Source: Isoetes taiwanensis (lineage: Eukaryota > Streptophyta > Lycopodiopsida > Isoetales > Isoetaceae). From it: 64,000 nt of DNA. The stretch is taken from positions 3,094,254-3,158,253 of the forward strand of contig JAJEKV010000052.1 of NCBI GenBank assembly GCA_021234155.1, written 5' to 3'. The translations under genes and the position numbers were made by a program. The stretch's first letter is position 1, and each line of letters opens with the position of its first letter. Below, piece after piece: positions 22,090 to 33,462 of the stretch. The notes under the pieces are model-generated. The model searched no databases and was not told the origin of the DNA. It saw only the letters and a program-made list of their open reading frames with translations.

Positions 22090-24285
22090 ACGATCAAAAC
22101 TTGAAGATCGAGCAACGGAGGCTTTTCTTATTGGCTACAACGAAGAAGAAAAAGATTACCGATTGTATAATCGATTAGCTTGTAGGGGCGATTCAAGCAG
22201 ATTCAATGCAGATTCAAAGTTTTTTTTTTTTTTTTTAAGATTCTTGCGATTTGAGCAAGCAAATGAAGTTTGGAAGCACGTACAAGGGTTCTTCTCCAGG
22301 TTACAGGAGTTCTACCCCTGTTTCTTGTTTTTTTTCTCTGTTTTTACTAAATAGAAGCGGACAAGGGTTCGTTCTAAGCTGATCCGGTATAAAAAATGCC
22401 TAAATCCACCTCCAAGAGTTATCCATTCCGGTGGCCCAGTAGCTAGCAAAGATCCAGGCGATAATCCTGGGAAATAGAAGATTCTGGCAGAGCAGAAAAG
22501 GAAAATAGAGCAAAACAATCCGCCTGGTGAATCATGCAGCTGAACAGCAAATAAAATAATGGCAGAAGGAGCTGCGGCTTCGAACTTGCCGACTTCATAC
22601 CGGAGCTTGAAGACACCATAGCTGCATCGAGCAAGAAAGAACCGAGGTTGTAGAAAAGGAAAACTACTTCTTGGCAGTGTTATGGCGGCGCCGCTTAAGC
22701 TTCTTATAACTAGGTTACTAAAAAGGAACAACTTGTATAATTCCAGGAATTCCCCCCTACTTGTGGTTTAGCATATCGGTTTAAAGGATATAATCTATTT
22801 GTTCCGATGCATCTGTAGCCCATGTTTTCCCATGTGTTGTCTGCTTACGTCTGCCCAATAAATTCGAAGGTTCTTTCTGGTTTAAGGAAGAAATTAGATG
22901 GTTCCCTTGTTGCTTGTTCAAGTGAAGATGAAAGCATGACAATGAACAAGAACTACATTTTCATATATTTGATTGGGTAATGCATGGGATTAGTCCCCTG
23001 GCACATTGCAGGGTCCTTTGGGGCATTGCATTATGCTACGAAAAGCACATTGAGACCAATAAATTGTGGGGTTCAAATCCCCATGCTTCATATCCTTTCT
23101 TTTTGTAATCTTTTTTGCTGCAACAAGTCAGTTCCAAACTGTATTTGACTTCATCTGCAGGCAAGCTCCTGTGACCTGAAGCCTCTTGTAATTTTTTTAG
23201 AGGCTTTGCCATGTGATTGCATATGCTTGCAGGTTTTGCTTTGGTGCACGGAGCCATCTTGATGGTTTGTCTGCTGGAAGCTTCTTATTTCATGTGTTGT
23301 GTTATGGCTTCCAACTAAATTTTAAAGCCACTTCATTGTTGGTTAATTATTTCAAACAATTTACTCCATGTTTGCTGATATCCAATTGTGGTAGATAATC
23401 ATTGGGAATTGTGTTGATGTTTCAAGCTTTCTGTTATGTATAATCCTCCACATTTGGCACATGAATATTACCAAAATTACCTTGCACCTAATTGACTGCA
23501 TCATTGACCCTGCTACCATGGATATGAAATCTTAGGGTGAGCTGGTAAAGCCAGTTTGACCCTATCTTCTCTTCCTTCCTAGGGTCAGGGTTAAAGGATA
23601 AGGAATGTCCATTGGAATATTACTTAAATGAATGGCTAGGATGTAACGAGTATAGGATTATGTCATGTGTGTGCGAGGAAAGATTTTGGCAATACATTAG
23701 GACCAATTAGATTCTCTTAAGCATATAATCCAGTGGAACAGGTACATCCGAAGCGCAGTCAGAGCATAGACTGTATCGATTATTTGGAAAAGAAGGAGAG
23801 CAATTGCCTTCCATGGAGAATACACTTCATACACACAATCAGTGAATCCTCTTGTGAGGCATTTAAGAAATACAAGTGCATACATGATTGTGAGGCTACC
23901 CAAAGTGCATACATGATTGTGAGGCTACCCAAAGAAGGTGGTCTATGAGACTTTCATCAAACTCTAGTGGGTAGAGGTTCTGCATACTATGTATAAGCTT
24001 GTAAGTTGAATTTGTAGCTACTCCCTTAAGCTTGTAAGTTGACTTTGTAGCTACTCCCTCTTTAAAGTTGTGCAGGAGAGTGTCTACTTGCTATGAAATC
24101 ATGTAACTTTTATTCAATATAATAAAATACCAACTTTACTTGTTTTGGGATACTATTGAACTCTAGAGGCTCTCCAGACTCCACCTTATAAAGTAGTTCA
24201 TCCAAATGCAAGTATCACCATGCAGAGGATGAAACCGAGGGACTTTGAGAAATGCGTGTTAGGGGTACTGCAGAGATGAAAAGGA
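22090..24285. other. Intergenic with small tandem duplications and a poly(T) tract
   Basis: No gene is supported. There is a T18 run at 22,219-22,236, which could be the reversed tail of a retrocopy whose other end I cannot place. A 29 bp tandem duplication (GTGCATACATGATTGTGAGG...) lies at 23,876-23,934. A duplicated word TAAGCTTGTAAGTTGA...GTAGCTACTCCCT lies at 23,994-24,060. A 139-codon minus frame at 22,312-22,731 has no recognisable domain. Confidence 0.5.
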
Positions 24286-24429
24286 AATTACATTAACAGA
24301 CTAAAATGGGAACAGAACATATGATGATGGAAAGTATAATACACGGAGCAATTGAGAAAACCGTTTAATCCTTTGGCATGTGGTGGAGGGGGTGGAGGGG
24401 GCGATATAGGTGGGGGTGGAGAGGGGTTG

Positions 24430-24972
24430 CTATTGAAAAAGGGGGTGGGGGTATGAAGTGAGGGAGGGGGGTGGGGGGTATGAAGCTTGCAAAGGGGGAG
24501 AGGGGGGCGTGGAAGATGGAGGGGAGGTGGAATTACTAAAGATATAGGGGTTCCCAAGGTCGTCCACACCTATGCTTAGACTAGACAAGTGCTCTTTCTC
24601 GTTGGCAGTAAGATTAGCCAGGATTCCATACTGCAAATAAGTTGTTAGGAATACATACCCAGTATCATCCAATGTGAGAGAGCAGAGATCCAAGGGGGAG
24701 AAATTCCCTAGCATTGCAAGGCCTGTAGTCAGACCCATTATTCCTGAGCTGTTGCCCTCTCCAAAATGGCAAGTCATCCCACTTGCCTGTTTTCTTACTG
24801 CTAAAAACAGGTAGTATTCTTTGTTTGGAGAATAGGTGAAGGGCTTCACTTGAGGAAAGGCCTTTGTAGAATTTGCAGCCATGGATGCAAAGATAGCATA
24901 TGTTGCTCCATGTACCTCCACACTAATCTGCAGGAAAAAAGCAAAAACTAGCAGCAGATCTCTTTTCCCCAT
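24430..24972 (-). CDS. Secreted protein with proline-rich tail (family copy 1, truncated)
   Basis: The protein family is unknown to me. The start gives a typical signal peptide (MGKRDLLLVFAFFLQISVEV, cleavage after VHG or GA). It is followed by a domain of about 130 residues with two conserved cysteines (MTCHFGEGN and DLCSLTLDDTGYVF) and several N-glycosylation sequons (NST, NSS, NLT). The tail carries SPPSSTPPSPP and SYPPPP, extensin-like. It stops at TAG (24,432-24,430) where the paralogue at 26.3-27.2 kb reads TAT in an otherwise matching stretch. The original proline-rich tail continues in the same frame after this stop, so this copy is truncated. Likely extracellular or cell-wall. No enzymatic motif is seen. 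Confidence 0.7.
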   Translation of the reverse strand: MGKRDLLLVFAFFLQISVEVHGATYAIFASMAANSTKAFPQVKPFTYSPNKEYYLFLAVRKQASGMTCHFGEGNSSGIMGLTTGLAMLGNFSPLDLCSLTLDDTGYVFLTTYLQYGILANLTANEKEHLSSLSIGVDDLGNPYIFSNSTSPPSSTPPSPPLQASYPPPPSLTSYPHPLFQ

Positions 24973-25827
24973 CCTTCCTTCTGGATTTGCAGCCTTTTCT
25001 TTCTGACCTTTTGATAGTCATGTTAATTTGATCGACTTGGCTTTGCCTGCCAGGCTGCTTCCTATCGTGCCTGCATTCTTTTTATATTGCCTTGGCACGT
25101 TGGCCTGTAGCTACAATAGTTTAGTGTTTTATTTGGTCAATTGCCTATGGCCCTTATCATTATATGTAGGTTTGAAGCTCCCAATTCATGATCTTATATG
25201 CTGCCATTGGATGGCAGGAATATACAAATTCCAGTTAATATTGGTTAAAATACCTGCACTTAGTTGAAGATGTTAAGTTGTCGAACTGATTCAATGCTTT
25301 AAACTGAGTCTTGTATTTACAGCAACAGGCTGGTGGAGACGTGCTATGAGCTTTATTTGGAGAATTTATTTACCAAAGATGACCAGGGCACAAATCATAG
25401 GACTTGTGTGAGTGAGAGATGGAAAGCAACATATGGTGGCTTTGGTTGCAGATTCGCCACAGGCATTTTCAGCGTCTAGACGTTCTTCAAACAATCTCTA
25501 CTACATGTCTTCTTTAAATTACAAACAGCGCTATTTAACAGCTGCTATTCAGAGAAGAAAATGTGATGAATGAGCTGCTAGTAAATCCTTAGATGTCAAG
25601 AACCAGCTACTAAAGTCAAAGGTTGAAGCAGGCAATTATGGGTAAGATATAACTGAAGATGTTAATTTATTGAAAGAAGACGAGACAACTTTAAACTTAT
25701 GAATGAAACGTATATATTTACAGAAAACAGGCTGGTGCTTTGAGTGCGCCGAAGGGCAGAATTATAGTAGACCCCATTTATATGTAACAGAACCAAGTGA
25801 CAGAGCTGACTTGCGAGAGATGGTCAG
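24973..25827. repeat. Bidirectional intergenic region, duplicated at 27.23-28.11 kb
   Basis: This divergent promoter region between a minus-strand and a plus-strand family member matches 27,290-28,106 over most of its length. Examples are CTGCATTCTTTT and GCAACAGGCTGGTG...GACGTGCTA. Both copies separate the same pair of gene types, so the whole divergent pair was duplicated as one block. Confidence 0.8.
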
Positions 25828-25887
25828 ATGGATGGGAAGAAGGGAGTGCTGTTAGGCGCATTCATCTGTCAGATTGTTATGCTAGAT
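25828..25887 (+). pseudogene. Remnant first exon of a secreted-protein gene
   Basis: The stretch encodes MDGKKGVLLGAFICQIVML, matching the signal peptide of the gene at 28,107 with one change (L to F). It then diverges completely. The rest of the gene has been lost and SINE-bearing DNA follows. Confidence 0.85.
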
Positions 25888-25967
25888 CGATACCCAAGAA
25901 GTTGCTAGAATCAAATTCTATACAATGACATAGCAATTCAGGTTCAACCCTACAAATGACCCATCGC

Positions 25968-26161
25968 TGTGGTGGTCTAGTGGTAAGGCCTTGGATTGGG
26001 GTGATCCCCACCAGAGTTTAAAACCCGCTGTGGTGGTCTAGTGGTAAGGCCTTGGATTGGGGTGATCCCCACCAACTGGTTACCATCTCACTGGTTACCA
26101 TCGGGTGGGAGACGTGGGTGGGTGCAAGTCCCACCAACCATGCCTTAAAAAAAAAAAAAAA
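25968..26161 (+). mobile_element. tRNA-derived SINE with duplicated head and poly(A) tail
   Basis: The head GCTGTGGTGGTCTAGTGGTA contains an A-box-like word (TGGTCTAGTGG). It is followed by AGAGTTTAAAACCC, a degenerate B box. The first about 50 bp are repeated immediately (25,971-26,020 and 26,030-26,076). A 16-17 bp A tract ends the element. TGCTAGAA occurs before (25,899) and directly after it, a possible but not proven target duplication. Confidence 0.7.
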
Positions 26162-26214
26162 ATGCTAGAAATGAGGACACCAACCACCTTATAGCCCAAC
26201 AATGCTATTTTACA

Positions 26215-26302
26215 ATGCAACCTTATTATTTCTAGGTCTCCAAAACATTACCAGTTCTAACCAACCTTATTATTTCTAGGTCTCCAACATTACCAGTTCC
26301 AA
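26215..26302. repeat. 40 bp tandem duplication
   Basis: AACCTTATTATTTCTAGGTC followed by TCCA...CATTACCAGTTC is present twice in tandem. Confidence 0.75.
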
Positions 26303-26331
26303 CCTGTGCCCAGAAACGCTGGGCACCTTAA

Positions 26332-27231
26332 CTAGTTCAATATAAAAGAATTTTTTATCCACAAGAAGAAAAAATCTAGCAACTTAATAAATTGTTCTAA
26401 GATGTTATTGAACCTAAAAGGCTGTCCAAACTCCACCTTATAAAGTAGTTCATCCAAAAGCAAGTATGAGTGTACAGAGGATAAAACTAACGGATGACTT
26501 CGAGAAATGCATACTATGGGTACTGCAAAAACGAAAAGAAAACTACATGAACAGACTAAAACTAGGTAGAATAAAATAGATGATGGAAAGTAGAATACCT
26601 GGAGCCAGTGAGGAAACCATTTAATGCTTTCACAGGGGGTGGAGGGGGGGCGTATAGGCGGGGGGTGGTGAGGGGGTTGATATTGAAGAAGGGGTGGGGG
26701 GATGAAGCTAACAAAGGGGTGGGGATATGAAACTAGGGAAGAGGGTGGGGGGTATGAAGCTTGTAAAGGGGGAGAGGGGGGTGTTGTAGAATTACTGGAG
26801 ACATAGATGCGCCCAAGGTTGTCCACATCTATGCTTACGCTAGATAAGTGCTCTTTCTGGTAGGCACTAAGATTAGCCAAGATTCCATACTCCAATTGAG
26901 TTGCTAAGAATACATAACCTGTATCATCCAATATAAGAGAGCAGAGATCGGCGGCGGAATAATCTCCCACCATTGCAAGGCCTCCAGCCACATGCATTAT
27001 TGCTGAGCTGTTGCCCTCTCCAATATAGCAACTCATCCCAGATGCCTTATTGTTTATTGCCAAAAACAGGTAGTATTCTTTGCTTGGAGAATAGGTGAAG
27101 GGCTTGGCTTGAGGAAAGGCCTTTGTAGAATTTGCAGCCATGGATGCAAAGATAGCATATGTTGCTCCATGTACCTCCACACTAATCTGCAGGAAAAAGG
27201 CAAAAACTAGCAGCAGATCTTTTTTGCCCAT
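26332..27231 (-). CDS. Secreted protein with proline-rich tail (family copy 2)
   Basis: Same unknown family as 24,430-24,972. The start at 27,231 (MGKKDLLLVFAFFLQISVEV) is chosen because it begins the signal peptide and matches copy 1. The ORF is open 17 codons further upstream. The core keeps both cysteines (MSCYIGEGN and DLCSLILDDTGYVF) and the sequons NST, NSS and NLS. The tail is rich in SYPPP and HHPPP. After CESIKWFPHWLQ the reading frame enters a very hydrophobic stretch. The bases CTCCAG/GTATTC at 26,599/26,598 look like a splice donor, so the hydrophobic C-terminus may be intron read-through rather than a membrane anchor. Confidence 0.7.
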   Translation of the reverse strand: MGKKDLLLVFAFFLQISVEVHGATYAIFASMAANSTKAFPQAKPFTYSPSKEYYLFLAINNKASGMSCYIGEGNSSAIMHVAGGLAMVGDYSAADLCSLILDDTGYVFLATQLEYGILANLSAYQKEHLSSVSIDVDNLGRIYVSSNSTTPPSPPLQASYPPPSSLVSYPHPFVSFIPPPLLQYQPPHHPPPIRPPSTPCESIKWFPHWLQVFYFPSSILFYLVLVCSCSFLFVFAVPIVCISRSHPLVLSSVHSYLLLDELLYKVEFGQPFRFNNILEQFIKLLDFFFLWIKNSFILN

Positions 27232-27381
27232 GCTTCCTTCTGGATTTGCAGCCTTTTCTTTCTGACCTTTTGATATAGTCATGTTTCATAATTTGATTGA
27301 CTTGGCTTTGCCTGCCAGGATGCTTCCTATTGTGCCTGCATTCTTTTGTATTGGCTTGGCACGTTGGCCTTTAGCTACAAT

Positions 27382-27580
27382 AGTTTAGTGTTTTATTTGG
27401 CCAATTACCTATGGCCCTACCTATACTTAATTGAAGATGTTAACTTGTCGAACTGATTCAATGCTTTAAACTGAGTCTTGTAGTTTAGTGTTTTATTTGG
27501 TCAATTGCCTATGGCCCTACCTGTACTTAATTGAAGATGTTAACTTGTCGAACTGATTCAATGCTTTAAACTGAGTTTGT
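27382..27580. repeat. ~103 bp tandem duplication in the divergent promoter
   Basis: TTTAGTGTTTTATTTGG(C/T)CAATT...ACTGATTCAATGCTTTAAACTGAG occurs twice head to tail. The upstream paralogous region at 25,1xx has it once. Confidence 0.8.
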
Positions 27581-28106
27581 ATTTACAGCAACAGGCTGGT
27601 GAAGACGTGCTAAGTATATGGGTTTTATTTGCAGAATTTATTTACTAAAAAATGACCAGAGCACAAATCATAGGGTTGACTTGTGTGAATGAGAGATGGA
27701 AAGCAACATATGGTGGCTTTGGTTGCAGATTCCCCACAGGCATTTTCAGCGTCTAAGCGGTCTTCAAACAATCTCTACTACATGTCTTCTTTAAATTACA
27801 AGCAGCGCTATTTAACAGCTGCTATTTAAAGAAGAAAATGTGATGAATGAGCTGCTAGTAAATCCTTAGATGTCAAGAACCAGCTACTAAAGTCAAAGGT
27901 TGAAGCAGGCAATTACGGGTAAGATATAATTGAAGATGTTAATTTATTGAAAGAAGACGAGACAACTTTAAACTTATGAATGAAACGTATATTTACAGAA
28001 AACAGGCTGGTGCTCTGATTGCGCCGAAGGGCAGAATTATAGTAGATTCCATTTATATATAACAGATCTAACCAAGTGACAGAGCTGACTTGCGAGAGAT
28101 GGTCAG

Positions 28107-28697
28107 ATGGATGGGAAGAAGGGAGTGCTGTTAGGCGCATTAATCTGTCAGATTGTTATGCTAGTTGAAGCAGCAACACATGGCACATTTGACTACATGG
28201 ATGCAAATTCGACACAGGAATTTCCACAGTTTCGGACCTCCTTCTATTCTGAAAACAAGGTGTACTACATCTTTTTGGCAATAGCGAACAAGGCAGGGGC
28301 AGGGATGCTGTGTTATTTGGGAGAACGCAACACCACAAATGTGATGAAATTGTGGGGAGGCATAGCCATGCTTGGGGATTACTCAGCTGCAGATAGCTGC
28401 GCCCTCGTAATAGATGACCAGGGTTATATAGCCCTGCGAACCAATGTCTCTTCGAGTATTATCTTTTATCTAAGTGATAGTGAGAAAGCCGACATGGCTA
28501 ATGTTTGGGTTGCTGTAACCAACTCTGGAGTTCTTACCCATTATCTCAACTCTACTTCATACCCTCCTCCTCCTAGTATTGTTTCATACCCCCCTCCCCC
28601 CTTGCTACCCTCCCAAAATTCCCCCCCTCCTCCTCTTGGCTCACATCCCTCCCCTCCCCCTCCCGCCCGATCTAGCATTTTTGCAGGGGCCAGGTAA
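28107..28697 (+). CDS. Secreted protein with proline-rich tail (family copy 3)
   Basis: A diverged member of the same family, reading outward from the divergent pair. The N-terminus MDGKKGVLLGALICQIVML is a signal peptide. The core has MLCYLGERNTTN and DSCALVIDDQGYIAL, aligning with the two cysteine motifs of copies 1 and 2, plus the shared N-terminal motif (M-x-A-N-S-T-x-x-F-P-Q). The tail contains SYPPPP and SHPSPPPP. The last codons overlap CCAG/GTAATAG, a plausible donor site, so a further exon may exist and the 196-residue product may be incomplete. The 3' two thirds are copied at 57,406 and 63,819. Confidence 0.75.
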   Translation: MDGKKGVLLGALICQIVMLVEAATHGTFDYMDANSTQEFPQFRTSFYSENKVYYIFLAIANKAGAGMLCYLGERNTTNVMKLWGGIAMLGDYSAADSCALVIDDQGYIALRTNVSSSIIFYLSDSEKADMANVWVAVTNSGVLTHYLNSTSYPPPPSIVSYPPPPLLPSQNSPPPPLGSHPSPPPPARSSIFAGAR

Positions 28698-28699
28698 TA

Positions 28700-31600
28700 G
28701 CTTCTCACCTCAACTATCAATGTTTTTCCATGTTCTCATTAAGTCATTGCTCTTATTAACTTATTGTTTTGCTTGTGCAACACCTTGATGACCTTGTCGT
28801 TCATGCGCCTTTCCCATCGTCCTTGTTTTTGCTCTTGTTGATTTGCTCTAGCATACTTACATTAGCGTAATAGTTGAGGATTCTTTACAACGAGAAGTCT
28901 TTGTTCTCTTTTGTCCAATTCGTTTTTTATTGAGTATTTCCTTGATTTTATAATCAGTTGTAGACTCTTGAATTAAAAAACATGTTATGCCTATTTGGTC
29001 CAGTTCAAATTTTCGTCTCCCTCTAAGTATGTCCCTTAGAACACTGCCTTCCTCCAAACCATCAATAGGCTGAAGTTTCAAAATAATTTCTCTCCATTGG
29101 ATCCTAGGCAAATTGATATTCCCGCTGTTGTGCACTCTATATTCCTTCATAAGAGCGTTGTACAAATAGTGTTCTCTGTGGTGTTTTTATCTTCTTGGTT
29201 TGAATTTGAGAAAGTGGATTGTTACAAAAAAAAATGCCAAAAGATTTGGAGGAGGGAGTATTCATGTTTCTTGTTTGCCTGATTTCTTCCCCCCTTGGTA
29301 CCCCTCCCCCCTTGGTACCCTCCCAAAATCCCCCCCCTCCTCCTCTTGCCCTTATCCCTCCCCTCCCCCGCCCGCCCGATCTAGCATTTTTGTCGGGTCC
29401 AAGTAATCTTCTCACCTCAACACCTCAACAAAAGTGTTTTGCTCGAGCTTTTTATACCTTTCAATGAGTGAAACAAATCTATAATATATAAATCTAGTTT
29501 TTGTGGTGTCTTGAGAATCTTAAAAGCATAGTCTTGAATGCATTCATTGAGGACTTCTATTATACACTATACATGGTTCTAGTTTTTGTGGTTCCCCGAT
29601 AAACTTTAAAGCATAACCTTTAACGTATTCATTGAAGATATTTGTCTTCTCCTTTGTTGTGTTTGAATATCTAGCACAATAATAGGGGGTTTTTTTGTGT
29701 TTTTGTACGCTTTTCACTAAGGTTTTCCTATGATTTCGTGATGTATTCAAATGGATGTACTAATGCGTACATCTAGAGTACACCATTTCTGAGCCATTGA
29801 TTTTAGCCTATTTTTTTTCAATGGTCAACAACCAATGGCTCACAACAAAAGCCCTTTTTTTTGTGCGTGTGGTGCATAATGGGCACATGAAGGGCCATTG
29901 ATTTTAGCCTTTTTTTTTCAATGGTCAACAACCAACGGCTCACAACAAAAGCCCTCTGTTTGCATAATGAGCACATGAAGGGCTTGAAGGGCGCATGTAG
30001 TGCAGTTTCCCCGCCGGCAACACATTTCTTATCATAACTTTTGATCCAGAGCTTTGTTTGAGATGATGTTTATTGCGTTGGAAAGCTCTCTCCGAGACCT
30101 TTTTGATAGTGTATGATATGGATATGTTTGGTTAAGTTATCTATGCTAAAACAACAATTTTTCGGCCAGGTTTGGTAGGCTTTCACATCCTACCAGCTGA
30201 TTAATACAGGATTGCGCTATTGGATATTGTTTTATGGCTCATTCTGAATGAAGCTTGAAAAAAATTACCATGCATTTTTAGATTTTGAGGCAGTTATTAA
30301 GCAAATTCCAAGGCTTCTAGATCCTTGTGCTAACAAGCAGAAAAGTTTCCCACTTTGGTTTCTCACCACAAGAATCCATGGAGGCCAAAGGCTGCTGTTC
30401 AATTCCAGTTGAAAAATGTTTGTTGCAAACTTTATGACTTTCAGAATAATGGGATCAATCTGCTCTATCTTTGTGGTAACTTTTACTTATGTTCTATTTG
30501 TTTTATTGTAATCAAATTCAAAAGCTACAGGTGATGAAAGGCTCAAATGAATTCTAGTTTTTTTCTGGTTTGAATTCTAAAATTTTTGTTGTGCCTCTTT
30601 ATTTTCTGTCCTTTCACTAATGCATCTCGCATTTGGATCTTAGTCATGACTTATCTGTTGGCCGCCTAATGTTTAGGGACTAGAATTGGCAAGAAAGCTT
30701 GAAACATATATAATTTGGCGTGTTGCAATGAGCAGGTTCACACTTTGCTCAAAGCTGTTTCAAATTAAATTCTTATTATCAAGCAAATGCTTAGTTTTAT
30801 GTAGCTTCACATTCATTGGGTTTAAATGGTTGGACTCAAAGGCCTTAGTGCTAAAGCAAAACACATTTGCACTATTGAAACTTCATGTCATTAAGTTTAA
30901 ATTGTTTGATTCAAAATTGTTAGTGTTAAAATAAAGCACAAGGATATGTTGGGTTCAATTTCCATGACATGACTTAACAGTCATCTTCTTAACAAATGTT
31001 CTTTATTCCATTGATAACTCTTCTAAATTACTTTAATAACCTGTTGACCTTTTTTGAGGCTCCACAATTGCTATATATCATTTTTTATTGTTATGTTGTC
31101 CATCTCCAAGGCCCCAAGGGAAAAAAAAACAAGGTTTGCAAGACGGAGTGTTGTTGCCCTCTGGGGCAGAGGGTGAAGTGGCTTAAATCATATTTCAAAG
31201 TCATATTTTCACAATCAAGCAAAATTGCTACTTCAAAACAATACAATACTTGATACTTGATTCTTGTTTTCAACAAGAATTTCTCCCTTGATCCCTAAAA
31301 TATTATTCTAGTTCTGGAAAGGGCCACAATCCTATAAAGATATGTTGCCAGAGTTTAAATCGTAATTGTAAACATGGCGTGTTATTTTAGCTTTCAGGCG
31401 CTACAATTTGTCTACTGTGATATGTGTTAATTTAGCTTGTGTGCTATAATTTGTTTGCTTTGCATGCTTGTCCTTCACATGGTTCAAATATTGTTCACAA
31501 CTATTCATTTTCTAGATATTCAAGTGATCACTTAATAAAAAGAAGAATATATTTTAAAGCACATCTTCTATACCCACATCGTTTCCAAAGATCATCCTCC

Positions 31601-31841
31601 AAGACCATCTCCAAATACAGGTATTACGTAATTGTAGTCAAACAGCAATTGCATTCAAACAGCAACATCTAACTAAAATTCACCATATAACAAAGGCAAA
31701 ATTCAAGCTGTTATTTTATTTTCAAATGAACTACATGTACATGGTTCAAAACTTAGAAAAAAAAAATACTTGCACAACATAATCACAACAGCTTGAAGTA
31801 ACAATTCACATTCGCACTGCAGAGACATGGAATGAGGCGTC
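28700..31841. other. Non-coding part of unit A
   Basis: It contains a second copy of the proline-rich tail plus donor-like end (29,279-29,408, PPPPLALIPPLP). A duplicated hairpin-forming motif GAGCCATTG...CCAATGGCTC lies at about 29,788-29,970. Small frames (28,857-29,165 minus; 30,686-30,934 plus) are conserved in unit B only because the DNA is duplicated. I recognise none of them. Confidence 0.55.
31837..31841. repeat. Target-site duplication GCGTC (left)
   Basis: GCGTC precedes the left LTR and follows the right LTR at 54,544-54,548. In unit B the same context has GCGTC once (GAGGCGTCAATGCC). Confidence 0.93.
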
Positions 31842-33448
31842 TGTGACGTTCCATGTATTTATACGGTCTACTATACGGGACACGTACAAATACAAGCACG
31901 TCACTCCATAAAGGTACGCTACCATGGGGGTATGGGAACTTAATTGCAACCTAGGGGGTTACCTTAAAAAGGATTAAATTAGCTATGCTAATTTAACACA
32001 TTAATAATAATAACCTATAACATAGGAAATTAGGCTAATTACCATTTGGGAAGGCGCCACCTGCCCCAATCGATTGGGCAGCATGGGGATTGCCAAGTTT
32101 GGATGCCAACTTGACCCCTATCCCTGGGATTGACTCACAAGATCGACCAAGGAGGGCGTGAGTCGGGCGCCATCATACACTTGCGTAAGCTCACCATAAC
32201 GATGCCCCTGTGGAAGTAACAAATTTGAATTCTCAACTCCCGTAAGATGGAGGCCCCATGGAAACGAGTCCGGCCGTAATTCGTAGGTGGCTATGTGAAT
32301 TCTAGTTAACACTTGGTTGTGTCTAGTCTCTCTCTGTTCTCTTGGTGAATCAATCATAGAAACTAACCCTTGATTGTACAAACAAGTTCTCTTTATATTC
32401 AATTCTTGTTCTTACTCTGAAAGGATGGATCGTTAGTTCTTTGTTTAGTCCGACTCAAGCGGGGGATTACGGGGGTAGAGGCCCCGAACCGTGTATTGTA
32501 GTATGCTCCTAGATAATACTGTAGAGTCCCATTAATTGCGGCTCAGGTGCAACAAGAACCCACCGGGTCCTAGATGCTATGGTCCGGCTTAGCACCGGAC
32601 AAGGAACACAGTGGTGACATGAGGGGTGGGGTCTTGCATGAGCATACAAGGCTCCCCGAGACTCCTACAATGGGCTAGGCCCGATAGCCGGCCTCGTTGA
32701 GGGCCGGGTATGGGTCCCGACACTCCACGGGTGTAGTGGTGTGATCCGTATGGAGCACCATGCACTTTGAGTAGATTTAGGGTGAGTAAGCCCGCACGGA
32801 TCGGGGTCGCTGATGCGCATTTATTCTCTAGCTCACCCATGGAACCACCGTGGATTGATTCGGAAGGGGACGCCCCCCCCGGCGCCTCATCGGACCAAAG
32901 GCCATGAACACGGAGTAGGCTCGGAGGGTGATGCCCGAGTTTGCGTCTCCGGAAGGCTATAGCAAAGCCATAGCATGAATTGACCCATCCGCAAAGTGTG
33001 CTTTGTGAGGGGCGGATGGAGTGGACAACCCTAGCCAATGCTCTATGCCCGATAGCGCCATGCCAAGACTGGGTCGCTGATCTCTTGAGGCTCGGCCGTC
33101 GGTCGATCCTCACGGGGAGTCTCGAGTGGGGTAGAACACGGGTTCCGGGTGTTTTCAGAGGATTAGATGCATATTCTATGCCGTTGGTATATTAGATGGA
33201 TCGCCACCCTTCGTGGTGGTTATTTATGTATATTCATCTTTGTGTGCTAACCCTTGTATTCATGCTTCCGCTGACGTAGGAGTCCCATCAAGGCGTGGGC
33301 GAATGACCCCTTCGTGTCCTTCTTTGGGCCTCATTTCATAGATGGACCGAAATAGGCGGAGGGCCCCGCTCATGGTGAGATGATTGCCATGGGAGGGAAA
33401 GTCCCCGCATGTATACGTCCGAGGGTCGTATATATTGCAGGGCGTCCA
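31842..33448 (+). repeat. 5' LTR of the large chromovirus
   Basis: It aligns end to end with 52,938-54,543. Differences cluster at CAG/CTG words (for example AACAAATTTGAATT at 32,217 against AACAGCTGAATT at 53,316). Frames on either strand are not conserved as protein. Confidence 0.92.
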
Positions 33449-33450
33449 GA

Positions 33451-33462
33451 TGGTATCGCAGT
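33451..33462 (+). other. Primer binding site of the large chromovirus
   Basis: TGGTATCGCAGT lies two bases after the LTR. The first seven bases match the initiator Met tRNA type site. The rest departs from the usual form at a CAG-containing position. Confidence 0.65.

Noticed and set aside
22217-22740. Retrocopy in reverse orientation starting at the T18 run
   Set aside because: No matching target duplication or second end could be found.
23060-23100. GGGGTTCAAATCCCC resembling a tRNA B box or T arm
   Set aside because: No acceptor stem, anticodon arm or A box at the right distance. A similar word at about 36,006-36,022 (inverse) also lacks a tRNA context.
26332-26598. Membrane anchor at the C-terminus of the second secreted protein
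   Set aside because: The hydrophobic stretch begins right after a splice-donor-like CAG/GTATTC and is not preserved in the other copies, so it may be intron sequence.
28857-29165. A 102-codon minus-strand frame that is also open in unit B (57,987-58,280)
   Set aside because: Its conservation follows from the recent segmental duplication. No known domain, start context or promoter supports it.
30686-30934. An 82-codon frame with an internal repeat, conserved at 59,820
   Set aside because: Same reason as above. The sequence is A/T-rich and low in complexity.
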